A DNA stretch of 64,000 nt from an uncultured Clostridia bacterium. GTDB lineage: Bacteria; Bacillota; Clostridia; Peptostreptococcales; Anaerovoracaceae. The notes under the pieces are model-generated. The model was given only the letters and a program-made list of their open reading frames with translations, was not told the DNA's origin and made no database searches. Position 1 is the stretch's first letter. Each line of letters begins with the position of its first letter. Made by a program: the position numbers and the translations under genes. The stretch covers positions 1-64,000 of the forward strand of contig CAKQHH010000009.1 in the NCBI GenBank assembly GCA_934234035.1. Direction: 5' to 3'. Below, one piece after another: positions 7,653 to 16,871 of the stretch.

Positions 7653-8828
7653 TTACTCTTCATCGGCTCCGCTGTTGTCGAAGTCGTGAATGTTGTACAG
7701 GTTGATGTGCAGCACGCCCTTTTTCAGGCTGTAGGTGATGCCGTCGCCGTTTGCATGCTGGTAGCAGGTCCGGCCGTCACTCATTTTCTGCTTTTTCAAA
7801 CCGGCCTTCTTTACCGCGGCCAAGTATTTTTTTACCTGATCCTTGCTCACCTTCTTGTAGTAGATGTGAACATCCGGATCCTCGCCCCAATGCTCGGTAT
7901 CGTAACGGAGTTTGCCGAATTTTGCGCCAAAGTCCGGAACCTTCGTTCCTTGATACTTGGACGGAACCGTTACCTTACAGCGCATCTTCACACCGTTTCT
8001 TACAGCGGTGACGGTGCACTTGCCCGCTTTTCGAGCCGTAATCTTGCCCTTGGAATTCACCGTCGCCACCTTCTTGTTGGAAGTGGTCCACTTAATCTTT
8101 CCGGAGCCGCCGATAACTCTCTGCTGATAATACGCCGTATTATGAATGGTCTCTTTCTTGCTTCTGAGCTTCGGATTCCGTACGTATACGGTGCACACAT
8201 ACTTCTTACCCTTGTGAACCGCAGTTACTTTGCACTTTCCGGCTTTCTTTCCTTTAATCTTTCCCTTAGAAGATACCGTTGCAATCTTTTTGGAAGAAGT
8301 CTTCCACGTAACCTTGGATGTCGCACCCAGCAGCTTGTTGGTCTGGGAACTCTGCTTCCACAGCGTCACCTTTGTGTACTTAAGGTGCGGAACAACTGTT
8401 ACCTTACAGGTAATTACCTTTCCGTTCGGGAAGGTTGCGGAGATGGTGCACTTACCGGCCTTCAGGGCGGTCACTTTGCCATCCTGGTCCACCGTTGCCA
8501 CCTTCTTATTGGTAGTTTCCCAGTACACGTCGATGAAGGATCCTGCCGGATTTTCATTGATTACCGACAGCTGCATTTTCGTGCCGGCCTTCATCTTTGC
8601 CAACGTCTTGCTCATGTCTCCGGAATCGGCGTATACATCCTCCACCCCATCCGGCTCTTCCGAATCGGTCACATCTTCCGAATCGGTTGAATTCGACGTA
8701 TTCATTTCGGTTTGCGGAGCCCCGTTCGGGGGTTCGCTTCCATTTCCGGTATCACCGAATGCCACCATCGGAAGCATCGAGAAAAATACCGCTCCTGCCA
8801 CAAGAATGGCAAAAAATTTCTTCTTCAT
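7653..8828 (-). CDS. Secreted protein with three bacterial Ig-like (Big_2) repeats (391 aa)
   Basis: A signal peptide is clear: MKKKFFAILVAGAVFFSM, with cleavage probably near AFGD. An acidic Ser/Thr/Glu linker follows (about 28-75). Three Big_2-type repeats are marked by WETTNKKVATV, WKTSSKKIATV and WTTSNKKVATV, each ending in a KAGKCT(I/V)(S/T)A-like strand. The last 90 residues (from about YDTEHWGEDPDV) form a different alpha/beta-looking domain that I do not recognise. AAGGAGG precedes the ATG. No sortase motif or surface-layer repeat is visible, so anchoring is unclear. Big_2 domains commonly occur in adhesins and surface proteins of Clostridia. Confidence 0.8.
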   Translation of the reverse strand: MKKKFFAILVAGAVFFSMLPMVAFGDTGNGSEPPNGAPQTEMNTSNSTDSEDVTDSEEPDGVEDVYADSGDMSKTLAKMKAGTKMQLSVINENPAGSFIDVYWETTNKKVATVDQDGKVTALKAGKCTISATFPNGKVITCKVTVVPHLKYTKVTLWKQSSQTNKLLGATSKVTWKTSSKKIATVSSKGKIKGKKAGKCKVTAVHKGKKYVCTVYVRNPKLRSKKETIHNTAYYQQRVIGGSGKIKWTTSNKKVATVNSKGKITARKAGKCTVTAVRNGVKMRCKVTVPSKYQGTKVPDFGAKFGKLRYDTEHWGEDPDVHIYYKKVSKDQVKKYLAAVKKAGLKKQKMSDGRTCYQHANGDGITYSLKKGVLHINLYNIHDFDNSGADEE

Positions 8829-8960
8829 GACAAACCTCCTTTCTGTTCATCATCGGGCTTGCTCTCCGACCTTGAATCCGTCGGCCGCCCTATTGCGCAA
8901 TGTTTCGTACTGTCATTTTAAACTATTTGGTTATTTTTAACAGCACTCGAAAGAGTACAT

Positions 8961-8989
8961 TTGACAAATCCGAAGATTCCGTTTAGACT
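8961..8989 (+). promoter_or_regulatory. Sigma-A promoter for the MATE exporter
   Basis: TTGACA (8961-8966), a 17-bp spacer, then TAGACT (8984-8989). It leaves a leader of about 70 nt before the ATG at 9067. Confidence 0.65.
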
Positions 8990-9066
8990 TTTAAAATCAC
9001 TATTGTGTCGTTTGAGTTTACGTTATAAAATTCCATTATAGATAAAAAAAGAAAGGGTGGTCCTCC

Positions 9067-10440
9067 ATGAGTACGAATTCAAGCAGCACCCATCTGATGA
9101 CGGAAGGAAATATTCTCAAGGAAATTCTTCTGTTTTCCGTCCCATTGATTCTGGGAAACCTGCTGCAGCAATTTTACAATACCTTTGACTCCATCATCGT
9201 GGGAAAATTCGTCGGCGCCAATGCACTGGCAGCCGTGGGATCCAGCGGTTCCATGATTTTCCTGATCATCTCCTTTGCCCAGGGTGCGGCCGTGGGTGCC
9301 GGAGTCATTGTCTCCCAATACCTGGGGGGACAGAATCGAAACGGAGTGCAGAAAACGGTTCATACCTCCATTGCCATCGCTCTCTTTCTGGGCGTTTTCA
9401 TGAGCGTTCTGGGTATGCTGGTCAGCCGGCCGCTGCTCCTGTGGATGGACACGCCGAAAGAGGTCTTGCCGGAATCCATCGTCTACCTGAAAATTTATTT
9501 TGCGGGAACGATTTTTACCGTGCTGTACAACATGGTTTCCGGCATACTGAACGCCGTGGGAAACTCCAAGCGATCCCTGATCTATCTGGCGGTTGCTTCT
9601 GTCACCAACATCGTTCTGGACATCGTCCTGGTAGCCCTCCTGCGGATGGGCATCGCCGGCGCGGCCATCGCTACGGTATTCAGTCAGTTCATGTCCTGCG
9701 TGTTCTCCATGCGCTTCCTGCTGAAGACGAATGAGTCCTATCGGGTCTCCCTGAAGAAAATCCGCTTCCACAAGATGGTGTGCATTCGGATTATCAAGGT
9801 GGGTCTTCCGGCGGGAATTCAGAACACGGTCATCGCCATCTCCAACGTGCTGGTGCAGGCCAGTGTCAACGGATTCGGGGCAACGCCGATGGCCGGCTTC
9901 GGGGCTTACCTGAAGGTCGATGGATTCAACATCCTTCCGGTGATGAGCATCAGCATGGCGGTTACCACCTTCACCGGACAGAATTTCGGTGCCGGAAAGC
10001 TGGACCGGGTGAAGAAGGGGATGAACAAGACTCTGTGGATCGGAATCATCTACACCGTCGTCACCGGAGCCCTGATTCTGCTCTTCGCCGACCCGATTAT
10101 GCGCCTCTTCACCGACGATCCGGGGGTTGTGGCCTACGGGAAGCAAGCCATGCACTACTTCTGTCCGTTCTACTGGCTGCTGAGCATCCTTCACGGACTG
10201 GCAGGAACCATCCGAGGAACGGGAAAAAGCATTCCGCCGATGGCAGTGCTGCTGATTTCCCTCTGCCTCTTCCGAATTTTCTGCATTCAGCTGATTCTTC
10301 CTCACTACAACACGATTGACGGAATCTTCGTGCTCTATCCGATTTCCTGGGCGGTGGGCGTCGTGCTGATGATTCTGTACACCATATTCGGACACTGGCT
10401 CTACCCAACAAGTCATAAAGATAAATTCCACCAAGGATAA
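9067..10440 (+). CDS. MATE family multidrug/sodium antiporter (457 aa)
   Basis: This is an integral membrane exporter that drives efflux of cationic drugs or metabolites by Na+ or H+ antiport. Twelve hydrophobic segments can be followed. The N-terminal MATE signature is seen in LILGNLLQQFYNTFDSIIVG, and the duplicated half begins near VGLPAGIQNTVIAISNVLVQ. The length is typical (about 450 aa). AGGGTGG precedes the ATG. It is a single-gene transcript with its own promoter and a bidirectional terminator. The substrate cannot be told from sequence. Confidence 0.9.
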   Translation: MSTNSSSTHLMTEGNILKEILLFSVPLILGNLLQQFYNTFDSIIVGKFVGANALAAVGSSGSMIFLIISFAQGAAVGAGVIVSQYLGGQNRNGVQKTVHTSIAIALFLGVFMSVLGMLVSRPLLLWMDTPKEVLPESIVYLKIYFAGTIFTVLYNMVSGILNAVGNSKRSLIYLAVASVTNIVLDIVLVALLRMGIAGAAIATVFSQFMSCVFSMRFLLKTNESYRVSLKKIRFHKMVCIRIIKVGLPAGIQNTVIAISNVLVQASVNGFGATPMAGFGAYLKVDGFNILPVMSISMAVTTFTGQNFGAGKLDRVKKGMNKTLWIGIIYTVVTGALILLFADPIMRLFTDDPGVVAYGKQAMHYFCPFYWLLSILHGLAGTIRGTGKSIPPMAVLLISLCLFRIFCIQLILPHYNTIDGIFVLYPISWAVGVVLMILYTIFGHWLYPTSHKDKFHQG

Positions 10441-10488
10441 CTACGGATAACGACAATACAACAGACGATTCGAGATTCGACATACGAA

Positions 10489-10520
10489 AAAATGCGGCCC
10501 CAATCGGAGCCGCATTTTCA
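10489..10520. terminator. Bidirectional terminator between the MATE and Na/Pi genes
   Basis: The stem AAATGCGGC / GCCGCATTT (10491-10499, 10510-10518) is flanked by A-runs and T-runs and separates two convergent genes. Confidence 0.8.
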
Positions 10521-10533
10521 TATGCTCATTATT

Positions 10534-12222
10534 CTATTCATTCACCGCTTCATCCTCTGCCGGAACCACCGTCACATCCGGCATTTCCATTTCCTTCGGG
10601 TTGATATCCGAAAGCGCATAGGCAACGTTATACGCATGGTCGCCGCAGCGTTCCAAATCCGTTACCAGATTGGTGAAGATGACGCCTGCCAGCGGATCGC
10701 AGGTATTTCCCATCAGACGAACGATATGGTGATCCACCAGTTCCTTCTCCTGACGGTCCAGCCGATTCTCCAGCTTCTCAATCCGCTGCAGCGGAATGGT
10801 CTCGCCGGATTCGAATACATCCACGGCCAATTCCACGATTTCCACCGCATCTCGGGCCATCATGTACAGTTCATCCCGGGCATCCGGCGACATAAGGCTG
10901 TGTTTTGCCAGCATCTGCTCCGCATACTCCACGATGTTCACCGCATGATCCGAGAGACGTTCGAAATCCGTTACGGTAATGGAGAACTCGGACATATGCT
11001 TCAAGCCTTCCGAACCGAAGGCGAAGTCTCGAAGATCCGCCATTCCCTCATCGATCAAATCGTTGAGAATATCCACACTGTCTTCCCGAATCCGAATCCG
11101 TTCCGCCTTGGACGTATCGTAGTCGAAGAAGCATTCCACCGCTTCTCGCAGGTTCTTCGCCGCAACGCGTCCCATTCTGGCAATTTCCAGCTGAGTCTGA
11201 CGAAGGGCGATACTGGTCGGCATCTTCTTCACATTGATCATGTACTGCAGCGAACGATCCATCATCCGTTCGTTCTCTTCCGGCAGCACCGGGATAAGAC
11301 GTTCTACTATTTTTACCAGATACTTCATGAACGGCAGCTCGATGATTACCGCGATAATGGCAAACATCGTGTGGGTATTCGCAATCTGTCTTCCGATGTC
11401 GTTCGGGGACAGAGATTGGATTGCGGTGAGAATCTGTGGGAAGATTGCAATCAGAATCATCAGCACCACGGCACGAATCAGGTTAAACACCAGGTTCAGG
11501 ATGGCCGAACGCTTTCCGTTCCGGTTCACCGTCAGGGATGCGATCAGGTTCGGGGTTACGGAACCGATGGCCGCACCGATTACCAGGTACACTGCCGTAT
11601 GATAACTCAGCAGCCCCTGCACCGCAAAAGCCTGGAAGATAACCGTCGAAGAGGAAGAACTTTGCAGCAGCGCCGTGAAGGCCACGCCGAAGAGCACCGC
11701 CAGGAACGGATTATCCAGTCCGGAAATCACCCGGATAAAGGATTCGCTCTGGGACAGAGGGGCAATCGCCGACTTCATGATGGTAATGCCCACGAAGAGC
11801 ATTCCGAAACCCATGATTACCTCGCCAACATATTTTACCGTGTTGTTCTTGACAAACAGGAATGCCACCACGCCGAAGAACATAATCACCGGCGCATACG
11901 CCGCCAGGTTGAAGGCCGTAATCTGTGCCGTCACCGTGGTACCGATGTTGGCACCCATGATCACACCCAGCGCCTGGAACAATGTCATCATTCCCGAGTT
12001 AACGAAACCGATTACCATGATGTCCGTCGCCGACGAACTCTGCACCAGAATGGTCATCACCATTCCCACGAACACCGCGGTAATCTTATTGGACGTCGCT
12101 TTCTCCAGAATCGCTTGAAGGTTGTCTCCGGCTGCATCCTTCAGCCCCGCCGACATGACAGTCATACCGTAAAGGAACAGCCCCACACCTCCAAGCAGCG
12201 AAAACGCATCAAGTAAGGTCAT
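10534..12222 (-). CDS. Na/Pi cotransporter family protein with PhoU-like tail (562 aa)
   Basis: The protein resembles NptA/YjbB-type sodium-phosphate symporters. The membrane domain (about 1-320) holds the two inverted QSSS motifs that bind substrate, ILVQSSSATDIMV and TALLQSSSSSTVI. The C-terminal half (about 340-540) is a helical PhoU-like domain (DFERLSDHAVNIVEYAEQM and DLERCGDHAYNVAYAL, with its paired metal-binding E/DxxxD pattern). PhoU-like tails are thought to modulate transport. It stands alone, and no pst genes are present. Direction of transport (uptake or export) cannot be decided. Confidence 0.9.
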   Translation of the reverse strand: MTLLDAFSLLGGVGLFLYGMTVMSAGLKDAAGDNLQAILEKATSNKITAVFVGMVMTILVQSSSATDIMVIGFVNSGMMTLFQALGVIMGANIGTTVTAQITAFNLAAYAPVIMFFGVVAFLFVKNNTVKYVGEVIMGFGMLFVGITIMKSAIAPLSQSESFIRVISGLDNPFLAVLFGVAFTALLQSSSSSTVIFQAFAVQGLLSYHTAVYLVIGAAIGSVTPNLIASLTVNRNGKRSAILNLVFNLIRAVVLMILIAIFPQILTAIQSLSPNDIGRQIANTHTMFAIIAVIIELPFMKYLVKIVERLIPVLPEENERMMDRSLQYMINVKKMPTSIALRQTQLEIARMGRVAAKNLREAVECFFDYDTSKAERIRIREDSVDILNDLIDEGMADLRDFAFGSEGLKHMSEFSITVTDFERLSDHAVNIVEYAEQMLAKHSLMSPDARDELYMMARDAVEIVELAVDVFESGETIPLQRIEKLENRLDRQEKELVDHHIVRLMGNTCDPLAGVIFTNLVTDLERCGDHAYNVAYALSDINPKEMEMPDVTVVPAEDEAVNE

Positions 12223-12336
12223 AATACATCTCCTAATCGTAAATCACTTAATTTTACATACGTGGCTATTGTATCATTTTTGGGGCTGTTGCACACTACT
12301 TTTGTTACGGTAAAAAGAATTTATTTTACAAACTTT

Positions 12337-14043
12337 TTATAGTTCCAAGATGTCCGGCGAATCCGACGCTGTGGTAACATTTAAGTTTGCGGGTTCATCG
12401 TCTTTACTGTCCTGCGGCGTCGCCGACTCGGTCTCGCAGAAGATTCGCGGCATGGTGAGCACGGCCTTGAACAGGTCGCCGTCGATTTCCACATGGAAAT
12501 CACCCTTCATCAGTTCCGCCAAATCTCCCGCGATGGAAAGGCCCAATCCGCTTCCCTCCGTGTTTCGCGAATCGTCTCCGCGAACCGATCGTTCCATTAG
12601 ATCCGATGCGGTGATGTTCAGCGGTGCCGCCGAGATGTTTTTCACCGTCAGCATCACCCGGCTGCCTTCCGTCACCAGATCCACGTACACCCGGCTTCCC
12701 GCCATGGCGTACTTCTTCACATTGCCCAGGAGATTTTCCATAATCCGGAACATCAGCTTTCCGTCGGCATACACCATTGTGGATTCTTCGGTCCCGTGGA
12801 ACACCGGCGTCAAATTGTTTTTATCGAAGTCATCGGAGAATTCCCCCAGCGCCTGCTCCGCCAGAGTCTTCATGTCCACGTTCATCCACTCCACCGGGAT
12901 GTCGCCGCTGCTGGCTTTGGCCGCATCGAAAAGGCTGTTCACCAGATGATTCAGCCGCTTGGATTTCGCTTCCAGCACCTCCAGATATTCCGCCGCCTCT
13001 TCGCTGCCCGGTTCCGCCTTCTTCAGCAGGTCCACGTAGGTGATGATGGATGTAAGCGGTGTCCGAAGGTCGTGGGACACGTTGGTGATCAGTTCCGTCT
13101 TCATTCGCTGGCTGCGCATTTCCGACTCCACCGCTTTTTCCTTCGCTTCGGAAATGGCATTCACCTCCTGCGCCAACCGTTCAAATTCGCCGTTTCCTTC
13201 CAGGTGAATCCGGTAGGAGAAATCCCCCGCTGCCACCGCATGGATGCCCTTCTTCACCTCATCGTACTTTCGGTAGTATTTCGGGAAGAGGAAGATTACC
13301 AGCAGAAGCGCAACCACCAGTCCCGGCGGCGTGCAGGAAAGGAAGATCAGCAGGATCAAAGCAATGAGCAGCTTTCGGTAGAAGTTCTCACTGCGCTCCG
13401 TCAGCATCACCAGCCTTGGGTACAGCCGTCCCAGAACAGTCCCGGAGAACAGGGTTTTGTTCTTCAGGTTTCGAACCAAAGCGAGAAGGCAGGCCATTCC
13501 AACGCCCGCCACCAGAACCGTGGCCAGAATCATCAGCGCCACGATTGCTCCGGCAGAAATCCAGGCGGCATCTCCCAGGAGATCCATATGGTATCCTTCC
13601 AGAACCATGCAGGCGTTCAGGGTTTTGGAACCGTCCCCGGCAAAGATTTTCATGGGAACTTCCCAATTGAAGTACGCCGAATACATGCCGATGGAAATCG
13701 GTATGAACAACACCCCGCAGAAAATGCCAATGCAGATGTGCAGCTCCGGCAGCCACCGATCGAACCAATTCCGATGGATGGATCCGTCCGCTTCCCGGCG
13801 CCCGCATCCCGCAACCGCCAATCCGATGCTGATGGCCAGCAAAACGGCCGCAAATATGACGATGGTCCACAGCACCATTTCCTTCGACGCAAAATCGCTT
13901 TTGCTGAATTTCAGCTTTCCCTGCAAATCCCGAATTCCCGCCAGGATTGGGGTCATGGGCGCCGTTACCATCAAGGCCGCGGACCACAGGAAGCAGCCCG
14001 CCAATCCCACGTAAAAAATCATTTTTTTCTTATTTTCGTCCAT
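12337..14043 (-). CDS. Membrane sensor histidine kinase (568 aa)
   Basis: The N-terminal half has several hydrophobic spans (about 5-30, 60-85, 105-130, 165-195 and 235-260) with a poorly conserved sensing region. A HAMP-like linker and helix follow (GIHAVAAGDFSYRIHLEGNG). The H-box is ITNVSHDLRTPLTSIITYVD with its phospho-accepting His. The ATPase domain has an N-box (MENLLGNVKKYA) and the G-box GSGLGLSIAG. The kinase core is close to VanS-type kinases. Its RBS (GGAGGAA) overlaps the response-regulator stop codon, so the pair is translationally coupled. The signal is unknown. Confidence 0.92.
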   Translation of the reverse strand: MDENKKKMIFYVGLAGCFLWSAALMVTAPMTPILAGIRDLQGKLKFSKSDFASKEMVLWTIVIFAAVLLAISIGLAVAGCGRREADGSIHRNWFDRWLPELHICIGIFCGVLFIPISIGMYSAYFNWEVPMKIFAGDGSKTLNACMVLEGYHMDLLGDAAWISAGAIVALMILATVLVAGVGMACLLALVRNLKNKTLFSGTVLGRLYPRLVMLTERSENFYRKLLIALILLIFLSCTPPGLVVALLLVIFLFPKYYRKYDEVKKGIHAVAAGDFSYRIHLEGNGEFERLAQEVNAISEAKEKAVESEMRSQRMKTELITNVSHDLRTPLTSIITYVDLLKKAEPGSEEAAEYLEVLEAKSKRLNHLVNSLFDAAKASSGDIPVEWMNVDMKTLAEQALGEFSDDFDKNNLTPVFHGTEESTMVYADGKLMFRIMENLLGNVKKYAMAGSRVYVDLVTEGSRVMLTVKNISAAPLNITASDLMERSVRGDDSRNTEGSGLGLSIAGDLAELMKGDFHVEIDGDLFKAVLTMPRIFCETESATPQDSKDDEPANLNVTTASDSPDILEL

Positions 14044-14052
14044 CTGTTCCTC

Positions 14053-14745
14053 CTAATACTTTTCAATCTTGTATCCGGTTCCCCAGACCACTTTCAGATA
14101 GCGAGGCTCCTTGGGATTGATTTCGATTTTCTCCCGAATGTGCCGAATATGAACCGCCACCGTGTTCTCCGGATTGAAAGCCGGCTCTTCCCACACCGCA
14201 TCGTAGATCTGGTAGATCGTATAGACCCGGCCGGCGTTCGCCGTGAGCAGTGCCAGAATCCGATACTCTGTCGGCGTCAGCCGCACTTCCGTCCCGTCCA
14301 CCGTCACTTCCTTGGTGTCGTCGTTGAGAATCAGTCCGCCGCTCTGGAAGGTTTTCTCATTCCGAGGCTGATTCATGCTTCCCAAAGTGGTATACCGGCG
14401 AAGCTGGGACTTTACCCGGGCAATCAGCTCCATGGGATTGAACGGCTTCGTCACGTAATCATCCGCTCCGGCCCCCAGACCGCCGATTTTGTCGTAATCC
14501 TCCGATTTCGCCGAAAGCATGATGATTGGAATGTTCTTTTCCTCCCGAATCCGAACCGTGGCCTGCATCCCGTCCATCCGCGGCATCATGATGTCCATGA
14601 TGATCAGGTGAACCTCTTCCTTCCGCAGGATGTCCAGCGCCTCAATTCCGTCATAGGCCTCCAGCACCCGATATCCCTCATTCTTCAAATAGATGCCGAT
14701 GGCACGCACGATTTCCTTATCGTCATCACACACCAAAATGTTCAT
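14053..14745 (-). CDS. OmpR/PhoB-family response regulator, VanR-like (230 aa)
   Basis: The receiver domain starts MNILVCDDDKEIVRAIGIYL and carries the phosphorylation Asp in IIMDIMMPRMDG, with the switch Thr/Ser and Lys in MLSAKSED and YVTKPFNP. The C-terminal winged helix shows LTPTEYRILALL and VWEEPAFNPENTVAVHIRHI. I start at 14745, where AGAGGA gives proper spacing, instead of an upstream ATG that would add nine residues. It is transcribed first, followed directly by its kinase. VanR-type regulators often respond to cell-envelope stress, but the target here is not shown. Confidence 0.93.
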   Translation of the reverse strand: MNILVCDDDKEIVRAIGIYLKNEGYRVLEAYDGIEALDILRKEEVHLIIMDIMMPRMDGMQATVRIREEKNIPIIMLSAKSEDYDKIGGLGAGADDYVTKPFNPMELIARVKSQLRRYTTLGSMNQPRNEKTFQSGGLILNDDTKEVTVDGTEVRLTPTEYRILALLTANAGRVYTIYQIYDAVWEEPAFNPENTVAVHIRHIREKIEINPKEPRYLKVVWGTGYKIEKY

Positions 14746-14965
14746 ATCCGTTCCTCTCTTTCTTGCATCCATTATATTTACGGCATCTTAAGAAATGCCG
14801 ATGTATTTTCTTAAGATATTCTTAATTTTCGCTGCTCCATATTTTACCACTTTTCTCTGTATTATTGATACGGATTGAGCTATAATAATAGCCATAAAAA
14901 GAGCGAGGGGAACGCCGGACGTTTCCGACTCGCCGTAACGTTGTTTTATCGGAAAGGAGATTCCT

Positions 14966-15865
14966 ATGAATAAATCAATTGACGTAATCGGTGTTCAGAT
15001 GGATTTTGGGGCTTCCAAGAGAGGCGTTGCCATGGGCCCGGCCGCCATTCGCTATGCCGGACTTCTGGATGATCTGAAAGGGATGGGCTTTGACGTTCAC
15101 GACAAGGGTGACATCCTCCCGCTCCTTCGGGGCAAAACCTCGGAGACCATGCGGAATTACGAGCAGGTCATCGACGTGAACCGCAAGCTGTACGATAAGG
15201 TGACCACTTCCCTGTCCCGGGGACGGTTCCCGCTGGTGCTAGGCGGTGACCACAGCATCGCCGCCGGCAGCATTTCCGCAGTCAGCAAGGCGTATCAGGA
15301 CAAGGGCGGCATCGGCGTCATCTGGATTGACGCTCACGGAGACTGGAACAACGAGGAGACCACCCATACCGGAAACATGCACGGCATGCCGTTCTCTGCA
15401 GTGTGCGGATACGGTCCGGACTGCATGGTGAATTACGGGCAGGATCCGGCATATATTAAGGTAAAGAACTGCGTTCAGATTGCCGGAAGGGATATCGACC
15501 CGAAGGAAGCGGAACGGATGAAGAAGGCCGGAATCACCGTATTCCCGATCAACATGATTGACGAACTGGGAATGCCGACGGTCATCCGCAAAGCCATCGA
15601 TATCGCCTCCGACGGCACCGCCGGCATCCACCTGAGCTTCGATATCGATGCGGTGACCCCGGAAGTGGCACCGGGCACCGGCACGATGGTTCACAGTGGC
15701 CTCACCGCCCGGGAATCCTTTATCGCCGTTGAGCTTCTGGCCCAGTCCCACAAGCTGCTGTCCATGGACATGGTGGAAGTGAATCCGATTCTGGATGAGC
15801 GGAACAAAACCGGCATCCTGGCGTCCAAGCTGATTCAGTCCGCACTAGGGGATATTGTGTATTAG
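14966..15865 (+). CDS. rocF: Arginase (299 aa)
   Basis: Arginase hydrolyses L-arginine to ornithine and urea using two Mn ions. All signature motifs are present: GGDHS (about residue 94), DAHGDWN, and SFDIDAVTPEVAPGTGT, which supply the metal-binding His and Asp residues. The STHTGNMHGMP-like loop here reads TTHTGNMHGMPF. The length is typical for bacterial RocF. AAGGAG precedes the ATG. It is monocistronic, and no rocD or rocA lies nearby, so ornithine would feed other pathways. Control by ArgR is plausible but no clear operator was found. Confidence 0.95.
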   Translation: MNKSIDVIGVQMDFGASKRGVAMGPAAIRYAGLLDDLKGMGFDVHDKGDILPLLRGKTSETMRNYEQVIDVNRKLYDKVTTSLSRGRFPLVLGGDHSIAAGSISAVSKAYQDKGGIGVIWIDAHGDWNNEETTHTGNMHGMPFSAVCGYGPDCMVNYGQDPAYIKVKNCVQIAGRDIDPKEAERMKKAGITVFPINMIDELGMPTVIRKAIDIASDGTAGIHLSFDIDAVTPEVAPGTGTMVHSGLTARESFIAVELLAQSHKLLSMDMVEVNPILDERNKTGILASKLIQSALGDIVY

Positions 15866-15887
15866 GAATTATTGAAGATTAAAAAAG

Positions 15888-15939
15888 CTGCAGCCGAGAG
15901 TACATATCATCAGAGTACTTCTTGGCTGCAGGTTTTTTT
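15888..15939 (+). terminator. Terminator of arginase
   Basis: CTGCAGCC (15888-15895) pairs with GGCTGCAG (15924-15931) and the stem extends inward through GAGAGTAC / GTACTTC. It is followed by seven T residues. Confidence 0.85.
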
Positions 15940-16009
15940 GGTTGGAAGGGCGTGAAGAACCGACGCAGAGAGAGCGGATACTATAGATTTCGCTCTCTCT
16001 GTGGTAAAG

Positions 16010-16291
16010 TGATGCACGGAGCGTTCACGCCGGCCTCCGTGCATCAACTCCATTTTCTGAGTTGATGCATGAACAACTGTTTTTGCATCTCATGCATCAA
16101 CTCTAGTCATTTTCACGTCAATCTTACTCTACTTTACCTTCGGTTCATAAGAAATGTGATGCATAAGCAACTTTTTTCAGCGTCCCTGCATCATATCTTA
16201 CCATTACCGTCTGGCATCTTCCCTTCAATATGCCCGACGGCTGCGAACCAATTGATGCAGGAACATCATTTTTCAGCGTTCCTGCATCAAT
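16010..16291. repeat. Array of four GATGCA/TGCATC stem-loops
   Basis: Hairpins begin with GATGCA at 16011, 16063, 16158 and 16254 (spacing 52, 95 and 96 bp), and each ends with TGCATC. The outer six pairs are constant while inner stem bases change in step: GATGCACGGAG pairs with CTCCGTGCATC, GATGCATGA with TCATGCATC, and GATGCAGGAAC with GTTCCTGCATC. Units 3 and 4 share the loop segment TTTTTCAGCGT. The first unit is a perfect 12-bp stem and the fourth a perfect 13-bp stem. No open reading frame or known element explains it. Confidence 0.85.
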
Positions 16292-16359
16292 TTCCCGATT
16301 TGCTTCGGTGGCCCGAATTAGAAATTCGCAGTAAACTGAGATTGCTTTCCGGCGGCAAC

Positions 16360-16759
16360 GACGTGGTGCCCCGCGACGAAGAATCAAGGCTTTAACGGGG
16401 GTGAAGCACCACGTCCATCCCGCCGAAGCACCGGCCGGCCCCAACGACGTGGTGCCCCGCGACGAAGAATCAAGGCTTTGACGGGGGTGAAGCACCACGT
16501 CCGACCCGCCGAAGCACCGGCCGGCCCTAACGACGTGGTGCCCCGCGACGAAGAATCAAGGCTTTGACGGGGGTGAAGCACCACGTCCAACCCGCCGAAG
16601 CACCGGCCGGTCCCAACGACGTGGTGCCCCGCGACGAAGAATCAAGGCTTTGACGGGGGTGAAGCACCACGTCCGACCCACCGAAGCACCGGCCGGCCCT
16701 AATGATGTGGTGCCCCGCGACGAAGAATCAAGGCTTTGACGGGGGTGAGGCACCACGTC
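16360..16759. repeat. Tandem array of 86-bp hairpin units, locus B (5 copies)
   Basis: Units start at 16360, 16446, 16532, 16618 and 16704, exactly 86 bp apart. Each 56-bp hairpin runs from GACGTGGTGC to GCACCACGTC with an inner CCCCG / CGGGG stem and the conserved core CGACGAAGAATCAAGG. Spacers are about 30 bp and nearly identical within this locus, but unlike those of loci A and C. The last copy carries single changes (GATGTGG, GAGGCACC). The array lies between two convergent genes, arginase and metY. Confidence 0.95.
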
Positions 16760-16785
16760 CAACCCGCCGGCGCAAAAAACTGAAG

Positions 16786-16830
16786 ACAAAAGCCCTGCGG
16801 CAACGTCTCCGTCGTCACAGGGCTTTTTCT
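16786..16830 (-). terminator. Terminator of metY
   Basis: On the minus strand AGCCCTG and CAGGGCT (16791-16797 and 16818-16824) form the base of a longer stem, followed by TTTTGTCTTC. Confidence 0.75.
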
Positions 16831-16871
16831 CAAGAATCTACCTTTCTCAAGGGTCTTTCACTTTTCAATCT

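Noticed and set aside
16360..16759. CRISPR array
   Set aside because: The period is 86 bp with identical spacers and hairpin repeats; there are no unique spacers and no cas genes.
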